Shown here one piece after another: positions 54,120-62,857 of a stretch of 64,000 nt of DNA. Position 1 is the first letter of the stretch; the number at the start of each line of letters is the position of its first letter. The notes beneath the pieces were generated by a model that saw only the letters and a program-made list of their open reading frames with translations, did not search any database and was not told where the DNA came from. A program made the position numbers and the translations under genes. The stretch comes from Marivita sp965656765 (GTDB lineage Bacteria; Pseudomonadota; Alphaproteobacteria; Rhodobacterales; Rhodobacteraceae): NCBI RefSeq assembly GCF_965656765.1, contig NZ_CBFHLV010000006.1, positions 1 through 64,000 on the forward strand, read 5' to 3'.

Positions 54120-54243
54120 CTTTGTTTTCTGCCTGCGTGTTTTGCCTGAACGCTCATTCGCATCCTGTCCCAACTGATGCACCTGTTCCAGAAGGTTGCC
54201 TGCCTTCAGAGCGATGACGGCCCCCAACGAACACGTCACTTTA

Positions 54244-54277
54244 CCGCCGCCTTCTTTTGAAGTGCGGCGGTTTTTTT
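54244..54277. terminator. Rho-independent terminator
   Basis: CCGCCGC (54244-54250) pairs with GCGGCGG (54264-54270), with an inner CTTC/GAAG, followed by seven T. It serves the SOS-linked small gene and may also act on the convergent scaffold gene. Confidence 0.85.
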
Positions 54278-54299
54278 ATTAGATGGTAAAATTCTGGGA

Positions 54300-54752
54300 T
54301 CAGGCGGTTTGCGTTTCCGCAAGCTGGACCACGGCGTCAGATGCGGCCTCGAGCGTTAGTAGGATCGAGGCATGGCGGTTTTTGAACGCCACGGCCGGGC
54401 GCAAAACCTCTAACCCGTCGAACGGCGCCGCAGGTGTTGGGCCGTCTTCTTTCAGCATGACGCGCAATTCATCCCGCGCTTGCGTGATTTGATCGGGCGT
54501 ACAGCCCATAATCGCGCTGCCCACAACCGATGCTGCGGCCTGGCCCAAAGCGCAAGCTTTGACGTCCTGACCAAAGTCGCTGACTTTGCCGTTCTCCATT
54601 GTCAGATCGACGGTCACTGTCGATCCGCACAAAGGCGAGCGTTTCTTGACCGTCGCACCGGGCGCGTCGAGCCGGGTGTGATGGGGAATGTCCGCAGCCA
54701 ATTCGAGGATGCGCGCGGAATAAAGCTTGATCAGATCGGTGTCGCCGGACAT
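54300..54752 (-). CDS. Iron-sulfur cluster assembly scaffold (SufU/NifU N-terminal type)
   Basis: Start at 54752 gives 150 residues. The fold is the IscU/NifU-N scaffold with cysteine ligands in SPLCGSTV, KACALGQ and MGCTPDQI. Three such cysteines and an Asp in VSDFGQDVKAC fit SufU-type proteins that carry sulfur or a nascent cluster. It is not in a suf or isc operon; convergent with the SOS-linked gene and divergent from hisI (68 bases). Confidence 0.88.
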   Translation of the reverse strand: MSGDTDLIKLYSARILELAADIPHHTRLDAPGATVKKRSPLCGSTVTVDLTMENGKVSDFGQDVKACALGQAAASVVGSAIMGCTPDQITQARDELRVMLKEDGPTPAAPFDGLEVLRPAVAFKNRHASILLTLEAASDAVVQLAETQTA

Positions 54753-54820
54753 GGCTTTCCCTTTCGCCGTTCCACCCATAGATAGGGGACCAAACGGCGG
54801 ATGCAAAAAGGTTTTTCCCC

Positions 54821-55183
54821 ATGAGCTTTGATCCTGCGACTTTGGTCTATAACGAGGCAGGCCTGATCCCGGCGATCGCACAGGACGCGGTGTCGGGTGA
54901 AGTGCTGATGATGGCGTGGATGAATGCCGAGGCGGTGGCGAAAACGCTGGAGACTGGTCGCGTCACCTATTGGTCACGCTCGCGGGCCGCATTTTGGGTC
55001 AAAGGTGAAAGTTCGGGCCATGTTCAGGAATTGATCGCGTTTCGCGTGGATTGTGACCGGGATTGTGTGTTGGTGAGTGTCAATCAAACTGGGCCGGCTT
55101 GTCATACCAATCGCAGGTCGTGTTTCTACACCGAGGTGCAGGACGGCGCGGAAGCGGAGATATTGGCGCCGATGCGGCCGTAG
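54821..55183 (+). CDS. hisI: Phosphoribosyl-AMP cyclohydrolase
   Basis: Third step of histidine synthesis. The protein has 120 residues, the single-domain form without HisE. Zinc and catalytic motifs are visible: VLMMAWMNAEA, TGRVTYWSRSR, FRVDCDRDCVLV, GPACHTNRRSCFY. No other his gene is in the window. It is convergent with gluQ. Confidence 0.94.
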   Translation: MSFDPATLVYNEAGLIPAIAQDAVSGEVLMMAWMNAEAVAKTLETGRVTYWSRSRAAFWVKGESSGHVQELIAFRVDCDRDCVLVSVNQTGPACHTNRRSCFYTEVQDGAEAEILAPMRP

Positions 55184-55223
55184 TTTTGGCATATTTGCAA
55201 AAAGAAGAAGTAGGACAAAGCGC

Positions 55224-56069
55224 TTAAAGCCCAACCATCCGCCTGATATCCCGAGGCGTGGCGCCTTCGCTGCGATAGTGCGCGATCGCCCTTGCATCAT
55301 CGCGTTTGGCAAGCCGTTTGCCGTGATCGTCCCGGATCAGTCGGTGATGATGGTACATGGGGATCGGCAAGCCAAGTAGCGTTTGCAAGAGCACATGGAT
55401 CGCGGTCGCGGTGGCAAGGTCTTCGCCCCGTATCACATGCGTGATACCTTGGGCGCCGTCATCGACGACGACACTGAGGTGATAGGAGGCGGTCTTCGTA
55501 TCTCGTCGAGCCAGCACCACATCGCCGACCGCGTTCACAAAATGATCGCGCGTTAACCTTATTGCTGGGTGAAGGCCGGTGTCGGTGTAGAGCGGCAAAG
55601 TCGTGAGGCTGTCGATGGCTTTTTTCATGTTGAGGCGCACAGCGTCGGTGTCTGTACGATCGCCCCATACGCGATGACGGCAGGTGCCGGGATAGATCAA
55701 ACCATCAGGCCCATGCATTGGCGCGCCCTCTTGCGGGGCAGACATGGCGCGCCGGATGTCGCCACGTGTGCAGGAACAGGGGTAAAGCAGCCCCATGTCG
55801 CCGAGCTGCGTTAGTGCTGTTTCATATGCAGACGTGTTGTCCGACTGGCGCAGTACCGGTGTTTCCCATGTCAGGCCAAGCCACGTGAGGTCTTCGTAGA
55901 TTTGTGCCTCAAACGCAGGTGTGCAGCGGGCGGTGTCGGTGTCTTCGATCCGGAGCAGAAAGCGGCCTTGCGCCTCTTGCGCCATGTCGAACGCCAAGAG
56001 CGCAGAAAATGCGTGGCCAAGGTGGAGTTGGCCCGTTGGGCTGGGTGCAAAACGGGTCGTGAAACCCAC
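55224..56069 (-). CDS. gluQ: Glutamyl-Q tRNA(Asp) synthetase
   Basis: Attaches glutamate to queuosine at position 34 of tRNA-Asp. The GTG at 56069 overlaps the trmFO stop (TAGTG), giving 281 residues beginning VGFTTRFAPSPTGQLHLGHA (HIGH box as HLGH). A KLSKR-like loop appears as KRLAKRDDA. There is no anticodon-binding domain, as expected for this stand-alone form. It lies in the trmFO operon; both act on tRNA. Confidence 0.93.
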   Translation of the reverse strand: MGFTTRFAPSPTGQLHLGHAFSALLAFDMAQEAQGRFLLRIEDTDTARCTPAFEAQIYEDLTWLGLTWETPVLRQSDNTSAYETALTQLGDMGLLYPCSCTRGDIRRAMSAPQEGAPMHGPDGLIYPGTCRHRVWGDRTDTDAVRLNMKKAIDSLTTLPLYTDTGLHPAIRLTRDHFVNAVGDVVLARRDTKTASYHLSVVVDDGAQGITHVIRGEDLATATAIHVLLQTLLGLPIPMYHHHRLIRDDHGKRLAKRDDARAIAHYRSEGATPRDIRRMVGL

Positions 56070-57433
56070 TATTCCGCTGCGGATTTGGCGGGGTCCTGGG
56101 CGGCGAGCCAGTCTGACCATGCGGTTTTGGCACGGTCGGTGTAAGCTTTGTAGCGATCCTTGCGACCGCGGCGTCCGCCTTTAAGCCCGTCAACCGGGCG
56201 GAAGAGGCCGAAATTGACATTCATTGGTTGAAAGGTTTTTGCCTCGGCGCCGCCAGTTATGTGGTGGATCAGCGCACCGTGCGCGCTGTCCTGCGGCACA
56301 GTCGGGATTGGTTGGCCGGTCATTTCGGCAGCGGCCATGCGACCGGCCAAAAGGCCCATGGCCGAGGATTCGACATAGCCTTCGACACCGGTGACCTGAC
56401 CGGCAAAACGGATATTCGGCTTGGAACGCAGGCGCATTTGGTCGTCAAGCAGCGTTGGGCTGTTAAGAAACGTGTTGCGATGAATGCCGCCAAGGCGGGC
56501 AAATTTAGCGTTTTCAAGGCCGGGAATCATTTTGAAAACATCGGCTTGCGCGCCGTACTTCATCTTGGTTTGGAAGCCGACGATATTATAGAGTGTCCCC
56601 AGCGCATTGTCGCGGCGTAGCTGAACGACGGCCCATGGTTTGACATCTGGTTGGTGAGGGTTGGTCAGGCCTACAGGTTTCATCGGTCCGTGGCGCAGTG
56701 TTTCACGACCGCGTTCAGACATCACTTCAATAGGCAGGCAACCGTCAAAATAACCAGCGGTTTCACCTTCGTGGAACTCTGTCTTGTCGGCGGCCAGAAG
56801 CGCGTCGATGAACGCATCGTACTGCGCCTTGTCCATCGGGCAGTTGATGTAGGCGCGCTGCTCTTCCTCGGTTTCGCCTTTGTCATAGCGTGACTGAAGC
56901 CAGGCTTTGGACATGTCGATGCTGTCAAAATAGACGATGGGCGCGATCGCGTCGAAAAAGGCCAGTCGGTCGGTGCCGGTTTCAGCCTGGATTGCTTGGC
57001 CCAAGGCCGCGCTGGTCAGCGGGCCGGTGGCAAAAATCCAATGGCCTTCGTTGGGCAGATCGGTGATTTCTTCGTGGCTGACGCGCACATTCGGATGCGC
57101 ATGCAGGCGGCGGGTGATTTCAGCACTGAAGGCATCGCGGTCCACGGCAAGCGCTCCGCCAGCGGGCAGGCGGTGTTGGTGCGCGGTGTCGATGATCAGG
57201 CCACCAGCCTCGCGCATTTCCCAGTGCAGCAGTCCCACCGCGTTCTGTTCATGATCGTCAGACCGGAATGAATTGGAGCAGACCATCTCGCCCAGATCGC
57301 CAGTTTTGTGGGCGAAGGTTTCGACCTTGGGGCGCATTTCGTGAATCACGACCTGAACGCCGCGATGTGCGGCTTGCCATGCTGCTTCGGATCCGGCCAT
57401 TCCGCCGCCGACGATGTGGAGTTCTTGTGTCAT
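56069..57433 (-). CDS. trmFO: Folate/FAD-dependent tRNA (uracil-54-C5)-methyltransferase
   Basis: Makes m5U54 in tRNA with methylene-tetrahydrofolate. The ATG at 57433 gives 454 residues beginning MTQELHIVGGGMAGSEAAW (FAD site). Family segments include SNSFRSDD, HEEITDLP and the FPPMNVNFGL-type FQPMNVNFGLF region before a lysine-rich end. It overlaps gluQ and is 36 bases below a tetR gene. Confidence 0.95.
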   Translation of the reverse strand: MTQELHIVGGGMAGSEAAWQAAHRGVQVVIHEMRPKVETFAHKTGDLGEMVCSNSFRSDDHEQNAVGLLHWEMREAGGLIIDTAHQHRLPAGGALAVDRDAFSAEITRRLHAHPNVRVSHEEITDLPNEGHWIFATGPLTSAALGQAIQAETGTDRLAFFDAIAPIVYFDSIDMSKAWLQSRYDKGETEEEQRAYINCPMDKAQYDAFIDALLAADKTEFHEGETAGYFDGCLPIEVMSERGRETLRHGPMKPVGLTNPHQPDVKPWAVVQLRRDNALGTLYNIVGFQTKMKYGAQADVFKMIPGLENAKFARLGGIHRNTFLNSPTLLDDQMRLRSKPNIRFAGQVTGVEGYVESSAMGLLAGRMAAAEMTGQPIPTVPQDSAHGALIHHITGGAEAKTFQPMNVNFGLFRPVDGLKGGRRGRKDRYKAYTDRAKTAWSDWLAAQDPAKSAAE

Positions 57434-57469
57434 GGGGCGCATGTAATCCGTTGTAGAGTGTTTGTCACG

Positions 57470-58087
57470 TCACTGATCAGGGCTGATGAGACCCAAGCCG
57501 CGCAGGTAAATGCCGATACCGGACTCGAGCAGTTCTTCAGGTGGGAATGGCGATGTTGTGCCTGGCGAATTGCGGGCGAAAAGTTCGACCACGCCGTGGC
57601 TCAGCGCCCAAACATGCGCGGAAAACATGGATGCAGGAGGGCGTTTCTCTGGCGGGATATGTTGAGACAATTCCTCGGCGGCGCGTTCCAGCACGGAACG
57701 GGCGCGGGCGGACACGGCAGCGAGTTCGGGCGTTCGATTCACCGAAATGCCACTCTCGAACATTGCAATGTAATGACCTGGGTATTTTCGCGCAAACGCC
57801 AGATAGGCGCGGCCCGTTGCCTCGAACGCGGCAAGAGCCGAGGGTTGACCGCTGTCATAGGCGTATTGCATCACGTCGGCGAAGATTTCGTATCCTTGAA
57901 GGGCCGCTTCAGCGATCAGGTCTTCGCGGCCTTCGAAATGGCGATACACGGCGGCGGGGGTTACGCCCGCCTGTTTTGCGGCCTCCGACAGGGTAAAGCC
58001 GGTCGGGCCTTTTTCGGTGATCAGCTGGAGCGCCGCATCAACGAGGGCTTGCCGCAAATTGCCGTGATGGTAACCGCGTTTAGCCAT
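57470..58087 (-). CDS. TetR-family transcriptional regulator
   Basis: Start at 58087 gives 205 residues. The N-terminal helix-turn-helix reads LRQALVDAALQLITEKG, TLSEAAKQAGVTPAAVYRHFEGREDLIAEA. The C-terminal ligand domain resembles the TetR_C_33 type. Its ATG lies within the last codons of ppk2 (8-base overlap), so it is translated with it, although it could regulate other genes. Confidence 0.9.
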   Translation of the reverse strand: MAKRGYHHGNLRQALVDAALQLITEKGPTGFTLSEAAKQAGVTPAAVYRHFEGREDLIAEAALQGYEIFADVMQYAYDSGQPSALAAFEATGRAYLAFARKYPGHYIAMFESGISVNRTPELAAVSARARSVLERAAEELSQHIPPEKRPPASMFSAHVWALSHGVVELFARNSPGTTSPFPPEELLESGIGIYLRGLGLISPDQ

Positions 58088-58949
58088 CCCAGATGTCCGG
58101 CCCGCCACAGACCTTGGAATCAACCTGGCCCAGTGCTTTGAAGTCTTTGCGTGTGTAATCCAGCTGCGTCAGAACGCTTCGGATTGCGTTAATCCGCGCG
58201 CGGCGTTTGTCATCGGACCGCACGATGGTCCAGGGTGCGTGATCGGTATGGGTCTTGGCAAAGGTTTCCTTGATCGCATCGCTGTAAGCGTCCCATCTTT
58301 TCAGGCCTTCAACGTCGATCCATGAGAGTTTCCATTGCTTTAGCGGGTCTTTCTCACGCGATAGAAAGCGCCGCAGCTGTTCGGCGCGACCAACATTAAG
58401 CCAAATCTTGAAAAGCTTGATACCGTCATCGACCAGCATGCGTTCAAAATCAGGCACTTGGCGGAAAAAGTGCATGCGCTGCTCGGGAGTGCAAAATTCG
58501 AACACATGCTCGACCACAGCCCGGTTGTACCAGCTTCGATCGAAGAAGGTCACTTCTCCGGCGGCAGGCAGATGATCGATATAGCGTTGGAAATACCATT
58601 GGCTGGCTTCGGTTTCTGTCGGCTTGGAAAGCGCTACAACATGCGCGCCGCGAGGGTTAAGGTTTTCTCGGAAACGTTTGATTGTGCCGCCTTTTCCAGC
58701 GGCATCGCGCCCTTCGAATACGATTGCGATGCGGGTGCCAGTGTCGCGCGCCCAGGTCTTCATCTTGACCAGTTCGATTTGAAGCGCATCAAGATCTTTC
58801 TGATACGCCTTGCGTGGCATCCGTTCTGAATACGGGTAATCAGGATTGATTATATCGTCTTTGTCCGCGCGTTTGATCGCGTCGCGAATGTCCTTGGGCG
58901 CATCGTTTTTGAAGAAGGCGCTGATCGCACCATCAAAGGGAAGGTCCAT
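58080..58949 (-). CDS. ppk2: Polyphosphate kinase 2
   Basis: Uses polyphosphate to make nucleoside tri- or diphosphates. The protein has 289 residues, a one-domain PPK2. Walker A is in VFEGRDAAGKGG, and the lid region follows with RGAHVVALSKPTETE and FDRSWYNRAVVEHV. The class (ADP- or GDP-preferring) cannot be told by eye. It is co-transcribed with the tetR and downstream of a hydrolase. Confidence 0.92.
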   Translation of the reverse strand: MDLPFDGAISAFFKNDAPKDIRDAIKRADKDDIINPDYPYSERMPRKAYQKDLDALQIELVKMKTWARDTGTRIAIVFEGRDAAGKGGTIKRFRENLNPRGAHVVALSKPTETEASQWYFQRYIDHLPAAGEVTFFDRSWYNRAVVEHVFEFCTPEQRMHFFRQVPDFERMLVDDGIKLFKIWLNVGRAEQLRRFLSREKDPLKQWKLSWIDVEGLKRWDAYSDAIKETFAKTHTDHAPWTIVRSDDKRRARINAIRSVLTQLDYTRKDFKALGQVDSKVCGGPDIWDG

Positions 58950-59001
58950 CTCCGGCCCTTTCTATCATCTGCTCTGACTTGAATATGGGATGTTAATGCG
59001 A

Positions 59002-59955
59002 TTAACGCAAACCCGCACGTTGTGCAGCACGGTCGATCGCGTCGATGACTTCGGGTTCAGCGGCGTGGTGTGGCATGTGACCAATGCCTTCAAGCACGGT
59101 CAGATTGGCGCTTGCAATTTGATTGGACAGTGGGATCGAGTGGATCGACAGGCCGACAGTCGTGTCGGCATCCCCGTGAATGATTTCGGTCGGCACAGTG
59201 ATTGCGCCATAGCGCGTGTACAGCGCCTTGATTTCATCTAGCAAATTGGCCCGCTGCATCGCGTTGGCGCGCATGGTGTCGCGGCGAAGGGTCAAAGGTG
59301 CGCCAATGTGCTTTGCATACCCTTCTGGTTCGCTTTGGGGCGCAAAGACGCCTTCGATGGCGCTATCGACAACGGGGTTTGGCACAAACGCGGTGAGGGC
59401 GGGCACGACAATGGCGCTGCCCAAATCGCTTGAGGTCACTTTGTAAAAGGTGCTTAGATCGCTGTTCCACGGGTTCGACGCGGCAGCGACGAGGATCAGA
59501 GCAGACAGGCTTTCGGGACGTTCCACAGCCCACGCAAGGGCAACAGCCCCGCCGTAGCTTTGGCCCAGAACCATGGGGTTTTGTAAGCCAAGTTGGTCTG
59601 ATGCGTCCGCCAAAAGCGTCGCTTGCTCGATCAATGTGGTGCCTTCAGGATTGACCCGTTCTGTATAACCCAGACCGGGGCGGTCAAAGGCCGTTACGCG
59701 ATATCGGTCCGCCAGTTTGTCGACCAAGGAAAACGTGAAATCACGCAGGTTGCCGCTGGCCCCATGGATCAGAACAATATCGGGGCCTTCGCCTTTGGTG
59801 ACGTAATGCACTTGTGTGCCATTGACGATCAGGAACTGGCCTTCAGGGGGGAAACGGTTTTCCGCCACGTTTTCGCGGTAAGAGGCTGTACAGGCTGTCG
59901 TCAAAACCAAAGCCGCCGCACACCCAAGCAGCACGCCAATCCCTTTTACAGCCAA
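59002..59955 (-). CDS. Alpha/beta-hydrolase with lipoprotein-like signal
   Basis: The protein has 317 residues. A signal segment (GVLLGCAAALVLTTAC) ends at a lipobox-like TTAC, so it is probably a lipoprotein. The hydrolase domain has the oxyanion HGASGN, the nucleophile GQSYGGAV (Ser), the Asp in IIHGDADTTV and the His in GIGHMPHH. It resembles haloalkane/epoxide-type hydrolases; substrate unknown. It lies 9 bases after metA. Confidence 0.85.
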   Translation of the reverse strand: MAVKGIGVLLGCAAALVLTTACTASYRENVAENRFPPEGQFLIVNGTQVHYVTKGEGPDIVLIHGASGNLRDFTFSLVDKLADRYRVTAFDRPGLGYTERVNPEGTTLIEQATLLADASDQLGLQNPMVLGQSYGGAVALAWAVERPESLSALILVAAASNPWNSDLSTFYKVTSSDLGSAIVVPALTAFVPNPVVDSAIEGVFAPQSEPEGYAKHIGAPLTLRRDTMRANAMQRANLLDEIKALYTRYGAITVPTEIIHGDADTTVGLSIHSIPLSNQIASANLTVLEGIGHMPHHAAEPEVIDAIDRAAQRAGLR

Positions 59956-59964
59956 AACCGCCTC

Positions 59965-60909
59965 CTATCTGTTGCGCAGATCCGTGCTGGCTGCGCCGAT
60001 CTGCTCTATGTCGAACGGAGTGGTAAGGTAGATCTCTGACACCCAGTTGCCATAGAGAAGATGCGCGTGGCTGCGCCAGCGGTTCTGCGGCGGCTGTGAT
60101 GGGTCGTCATTGGGATAGTAGTTGGCTGGCACATTGATTGGCGTGTCGTTGGCAACATCGCGGTCGTACTCATCCTTGAGAGTGTTGCTGTCATATTCGA
60201 AATGGTTGAACACATAGAGCGCGCGATGGTCTGGGTCTTCAACAAGACAGGGGCCGGTTTCGGGGCTGTCGATCAGAATACTCAATCCTGCATTGTCGAC
60301 GTCGTCGCGCCTGATCTCTGTCCAGCGGCTGACAGGGATCACCATGTCATCAGAGAACCCGCGCAGATACGGTGATGCAGGCGCAAGGTTTCGATGTCGG
60401 ACACATCCGAACGCCTTTTGTGCCAGCGCAATCTTGGGCACGTTATGGAAATGGTTGATCATCGCCATACCGCCCCAGCACACACCAAAGGTCGAGTGAA
60501 CATTGGTCTGGGTCCAGTCCATGACCTGCTCCAGCTCGTCCCAATACGTGACCTCGTCAAACGGTAGGTGTTCAATTGGCGCGCCTGTGATGATCAGGCC
60601 GTCGAATTTTTCACCGCTGTCTGCGACTTCGGAAAATGGGCGGTAAAAGCTTTCCATGTGTTCGGCTGCGGTGTTGCGCGTTTGGTGTTCGGACATACGG
60701 ATCAGGTTAAATTCGATCTGCAATGGGGTCGCGCCAATCAGCCGGGCAAACTGGTTCTCGGTTTGAATCTTCTTGGGCATCAGGTTCAGCAAGGCAATCC
60801 GCAGCGGGCGGATGTCCTGTTCGCTGGCCAGTTCATCGGGAATGACCATCACGCCTTCGCGCTTGAGCACGTCATAGGCGGGCAGGTTGTTTGGCAGTTT
60901 GATGGGCAT
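59965..60909 (-). CDS. metA: Homoserine O-acetyltransferase (MetA type)
   Basis: Activates homoserine for methionine synthesis. The protein has 314 residues. The nucleophile Cys144 is in FGVCWGGMAM and the catalytic His and Glu are in FNHFEYD. Residue 113 is Glu (TGAPIEHLPF), the position where Gly gives succinyl and Glu gives acetyl specificity in the MetA family, so acetyl-CoA is predicted. It starts 3 bases after the P-loop gene stop, so the two are co-translated. No SAM-II-like riboswitch is seen directly before it. Confidence 0.92.
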   Translation of the reverse strand: MPIKLPNNLPAYDVLKREGVMVIPDELASEQDIRPLRIALLNLMPKKIQTENQFARLIGATPLQIEFNLIRMSEHQTRNTAAEHMESFYRPFSEVADSGEKFDGLIITGAPIEHLPFDEVTYWDELEQVMDWTQTNVHSTFGVCWGGMAMINHFHNVPKIALAQKAFGCVRHRNLAPASPYLRGFSDDMVIPVSRWTEIRRDDVDNAGLSILIDSPETGPCLVEDPDHRALYVFNHFEYDSNTLKDEYDRDVANDTPINVPANYYPNDDPSQPPQNRWRSHAHLLYGNWVSEIYLTTPFDIEQIGAASTDLRNR

Positions 60910-60912
60910 GTC

Positions 60913-61779
60913 TTACGGTCTTTTCTGGTCTAGCGCGCTTGCGATCAACATATCAAAGTTCGGTGGCGTGGCGTCTGCCATCAGATCATGGGCGTCAATG
61001 GTGACGCCCCAATGATCCGCCATCATCTGATAGCGCGGCTGGCGGTGTGCCAGGGCTTGCGCATAGGTCCATCGGATGAATGTATCTGGGTCAACTGTGT
61101 CTTCTTTGGCGTTGTTTTCGCTCAGATACTGCTGCCAAACACGGCTCAGGAATTCTGGCTGGTAGGCCATTGGTTTAGGCGCCTTGTCGAAGCGACGGAT
61201 AAGTTCCTGCGTGTGGGCCTCGTCACCTTTGATCCAGACCAGCAAGGCGTGTTTCGACAGTTCGGTCAGGATCGGATCGTTGGGGTCTTCCGGATCAACC
61301 CATTCGCAGATCGACCCGCCGGTATCGCAGACGAAATGAGGATAGCCATAGATGTCCATGGACCGGTCAATGAAATAGCCTGTGTCCAGCAATGCGGCCA
61401 TTTCTGCGCGGCGGAACTGGTCTTGGCGCTTGCGGTATTCAGCCATTGGCACACCGCCCTTGGCTGGATCACCTGGCTTGCCCAGGTAGGCGGCAACGGG
61501 AGCCAGATTGTCAAAGGTAAGGTTAGAGCCGATATAGATCGAGTCCGACATCAACAGGTCGCGCAGGAACGGCACTTTCATTGCTTCGCGCTTGGCGTTG
61601 TCGGCGATGTATTCGCCCATGTACCGGGTGCCGATGCGGTAATCGATGGAGTAGTGGAACCAATCACCACTGTCGCGCAACAGGTTCGAAATATGGGTCT
61701 TGCCCAAGCCCGACATCGCAAAGAGCACAACGCGCTTTTGCGGCGCGTTCAGCCAGTCCTGTCCAGTTTCGTAGATCAT
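60913..61779 (-). CDS. P-loop NTPase of unknown function, coupled to metA
   Basis: The protein has 288 residues. Walker A is MSGLGKTHIS (Lys27), with LFAM before it. Further conserved segments are YRIGTRYMGEYI, CDTGGSICEW and a LVWIKGDEAHTQELIRRFDK stretch. No membrane or DNA-binding domain is seen. It ends 3 bases before metA, which is often the case in related genomes as far as I recall, but the biochemical role is not known to me. The fold could be kinase-like. Confidence 0.7.
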   Translation of the reverse strand: MIYETGQDWLNAPQKRVVLFAMSGLGKTHISNLLRDSGDWFHYSIDYRIGTRYMGEYIADNAKREAMKVPFLRDLLMSDSIYIGSNLTFDNLAPVAAYLGKPGDPAKGGVPMAEYRKRQDQFRRAEMAALLDTGYFIDRSMDIYGYPHFVCDTGGSICEWVDPEDPNDPILTELSKHALLVWIKGDEAHTQELIRRFDKAPKPMAYQPEFLSRVWQQYLSENNAKEDTVDPDTFIRWTYAQALAHRQPRYQMMADHWGVTIDAHDLMADATPPNFDMLIASALDQKRP

Positions 61780-61837
61780 TGTGACGTCCCGTGCCCGTAA
61801 ACCCGTCGTTTGGGATTAGCGATGCGGCGCGGGGGCG

Positions 61838-62749
61838 TCAAACGGTTGTGACCCTGCGCTTCCAAAGTCGCCCGTCGATGATGCTTAGGCCAAGGGCGAG
61901 CAGGGCAAAGCCCAGATACTCGCCCGGGTGCAGCGTTTCGTTGCGCACGAGCGCCCCTAGCGTGATTGCGATCGGCGGAATGAGAAGGGTGACCAGCATA
62001 AGGTTTCCGCTGCCCGCCATGGCCAGCACGCGGTAGTAAAGAAGGTAGGCCAGCGCGGTGGCGATGATCGCGTAATATCCAATGGCGGCCAAAGTTGACG
62101 GGGCAAGCGCCAGAGACGGCAAGCCTTCGACCAGCAGTACCAGCGGGATCATGCACAGCGTTGACCCAGTCAGCATGCCCGCCGCCGCAATAACCGGGGG
62201 CACCCCACCCAGCATCTTGCGCGCCCACGCGCTGGCGAGCGCGTATGACACTGTACCAGCGACGATGGCCATTTGTGCCAGCGATGTGGTGTCGAACTGC
62301 CGAAGCGCATCCAGCCCGATTGCCAGACAGACGCCGAAGAACCCCAATCCCACACCCAAAGCTTTGCGCAGAGTCAGCTTTTCATCGGCAAAGACCAACG
62401 CGGCCACGACGATTCCAAAGATTGCCGTTGCCGCATTGAAGATCGAGGTGAGGCCGGTTGGGATGTACAGTTGGCCCCATGCCATCAGGCTAAAGGGGAT
62501 GACGTTGTTCAAAACGCCCATGACAAGAAATGCGCCCCAAATCTTGGGGTCTCTGGGCAACGTCAAACGTTTGAGCAGGGCAACACCCCACAGGACGAGC
62601 ATCGCCCATCCAGTGCGGTGCAAAACGGACGTCAGCGGCCCGATTTCGTCAAGTGCGGTGCGAATGGCAAGGAACGACCCTCCCCAGATCACACCCAACA
62701 GGACAAGTTCGGTCCACGCGCGGGTGGAGAGAGAGGTTTGTGGTGTCAT
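61838..62749 (-). CDS. EamA-domain (DMT family) exporter
   Basis: The protein has 303 residues with ten hydrophobic helices in two EamA repeats (GVIWGGSFLAIRTAL, then MAIVAGTVSYALASAWARKMLGG). Typical members export amino acids or metabolites. It is the first gene upstream in the minus-strand run that goes on to metA, though a 58-base gap separates it. The substrate is unknown. Confidence 0.9.
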   Translation of the reverse strand: MTPQTSLSTRAWTELVLLGVIWGGSFLAIRTALDEIGPLTSVLHRTGWAMLVLWGVALLKRLTLPRDPKIWGAFLVMGVLNNVIPFSLMAWGQLYIPTGLTSIFNAATAIFGIVVAALVFADEKLTLRKALGVGLGFFGVCLAIGLDALRQFDTTSLAQMAIVAGTVSYALASAWARKMLGGVPPVIAAAGMLTGSTLCMIPLVLLVEGLPSLALAPSTLAAIGYYAIIATALAYLLYYRVLAMAGSGNLMLVTLLIPPIAITLGALVRNETLHPGEYLGFALLALGLSIIDGRLWKRRVTTV

Positions 62750-62810
62750 GCCAGAGCAGTAGCTGGGGGGCTTTCACGACACGACCCGAAACATGCGCAA
62801 AACGCAAAAG

Positions 62811-62834
62811 CCCCGCCAGATGCAACCGGCGGGG
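62811..62834. terminator. Terminator of the FadL-like gene
   Basis: CCCCGCC (62811-62817) pairs with GGCGGGG (62828-62834). On the minus strand it is followed by CTTTTGCGTTTTG, so it ends the outer-membrane protein transcript. Confidence 0.8.
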
Positions 62835-62857
62835 TCACTCGTTAGGCTTGATACCGC

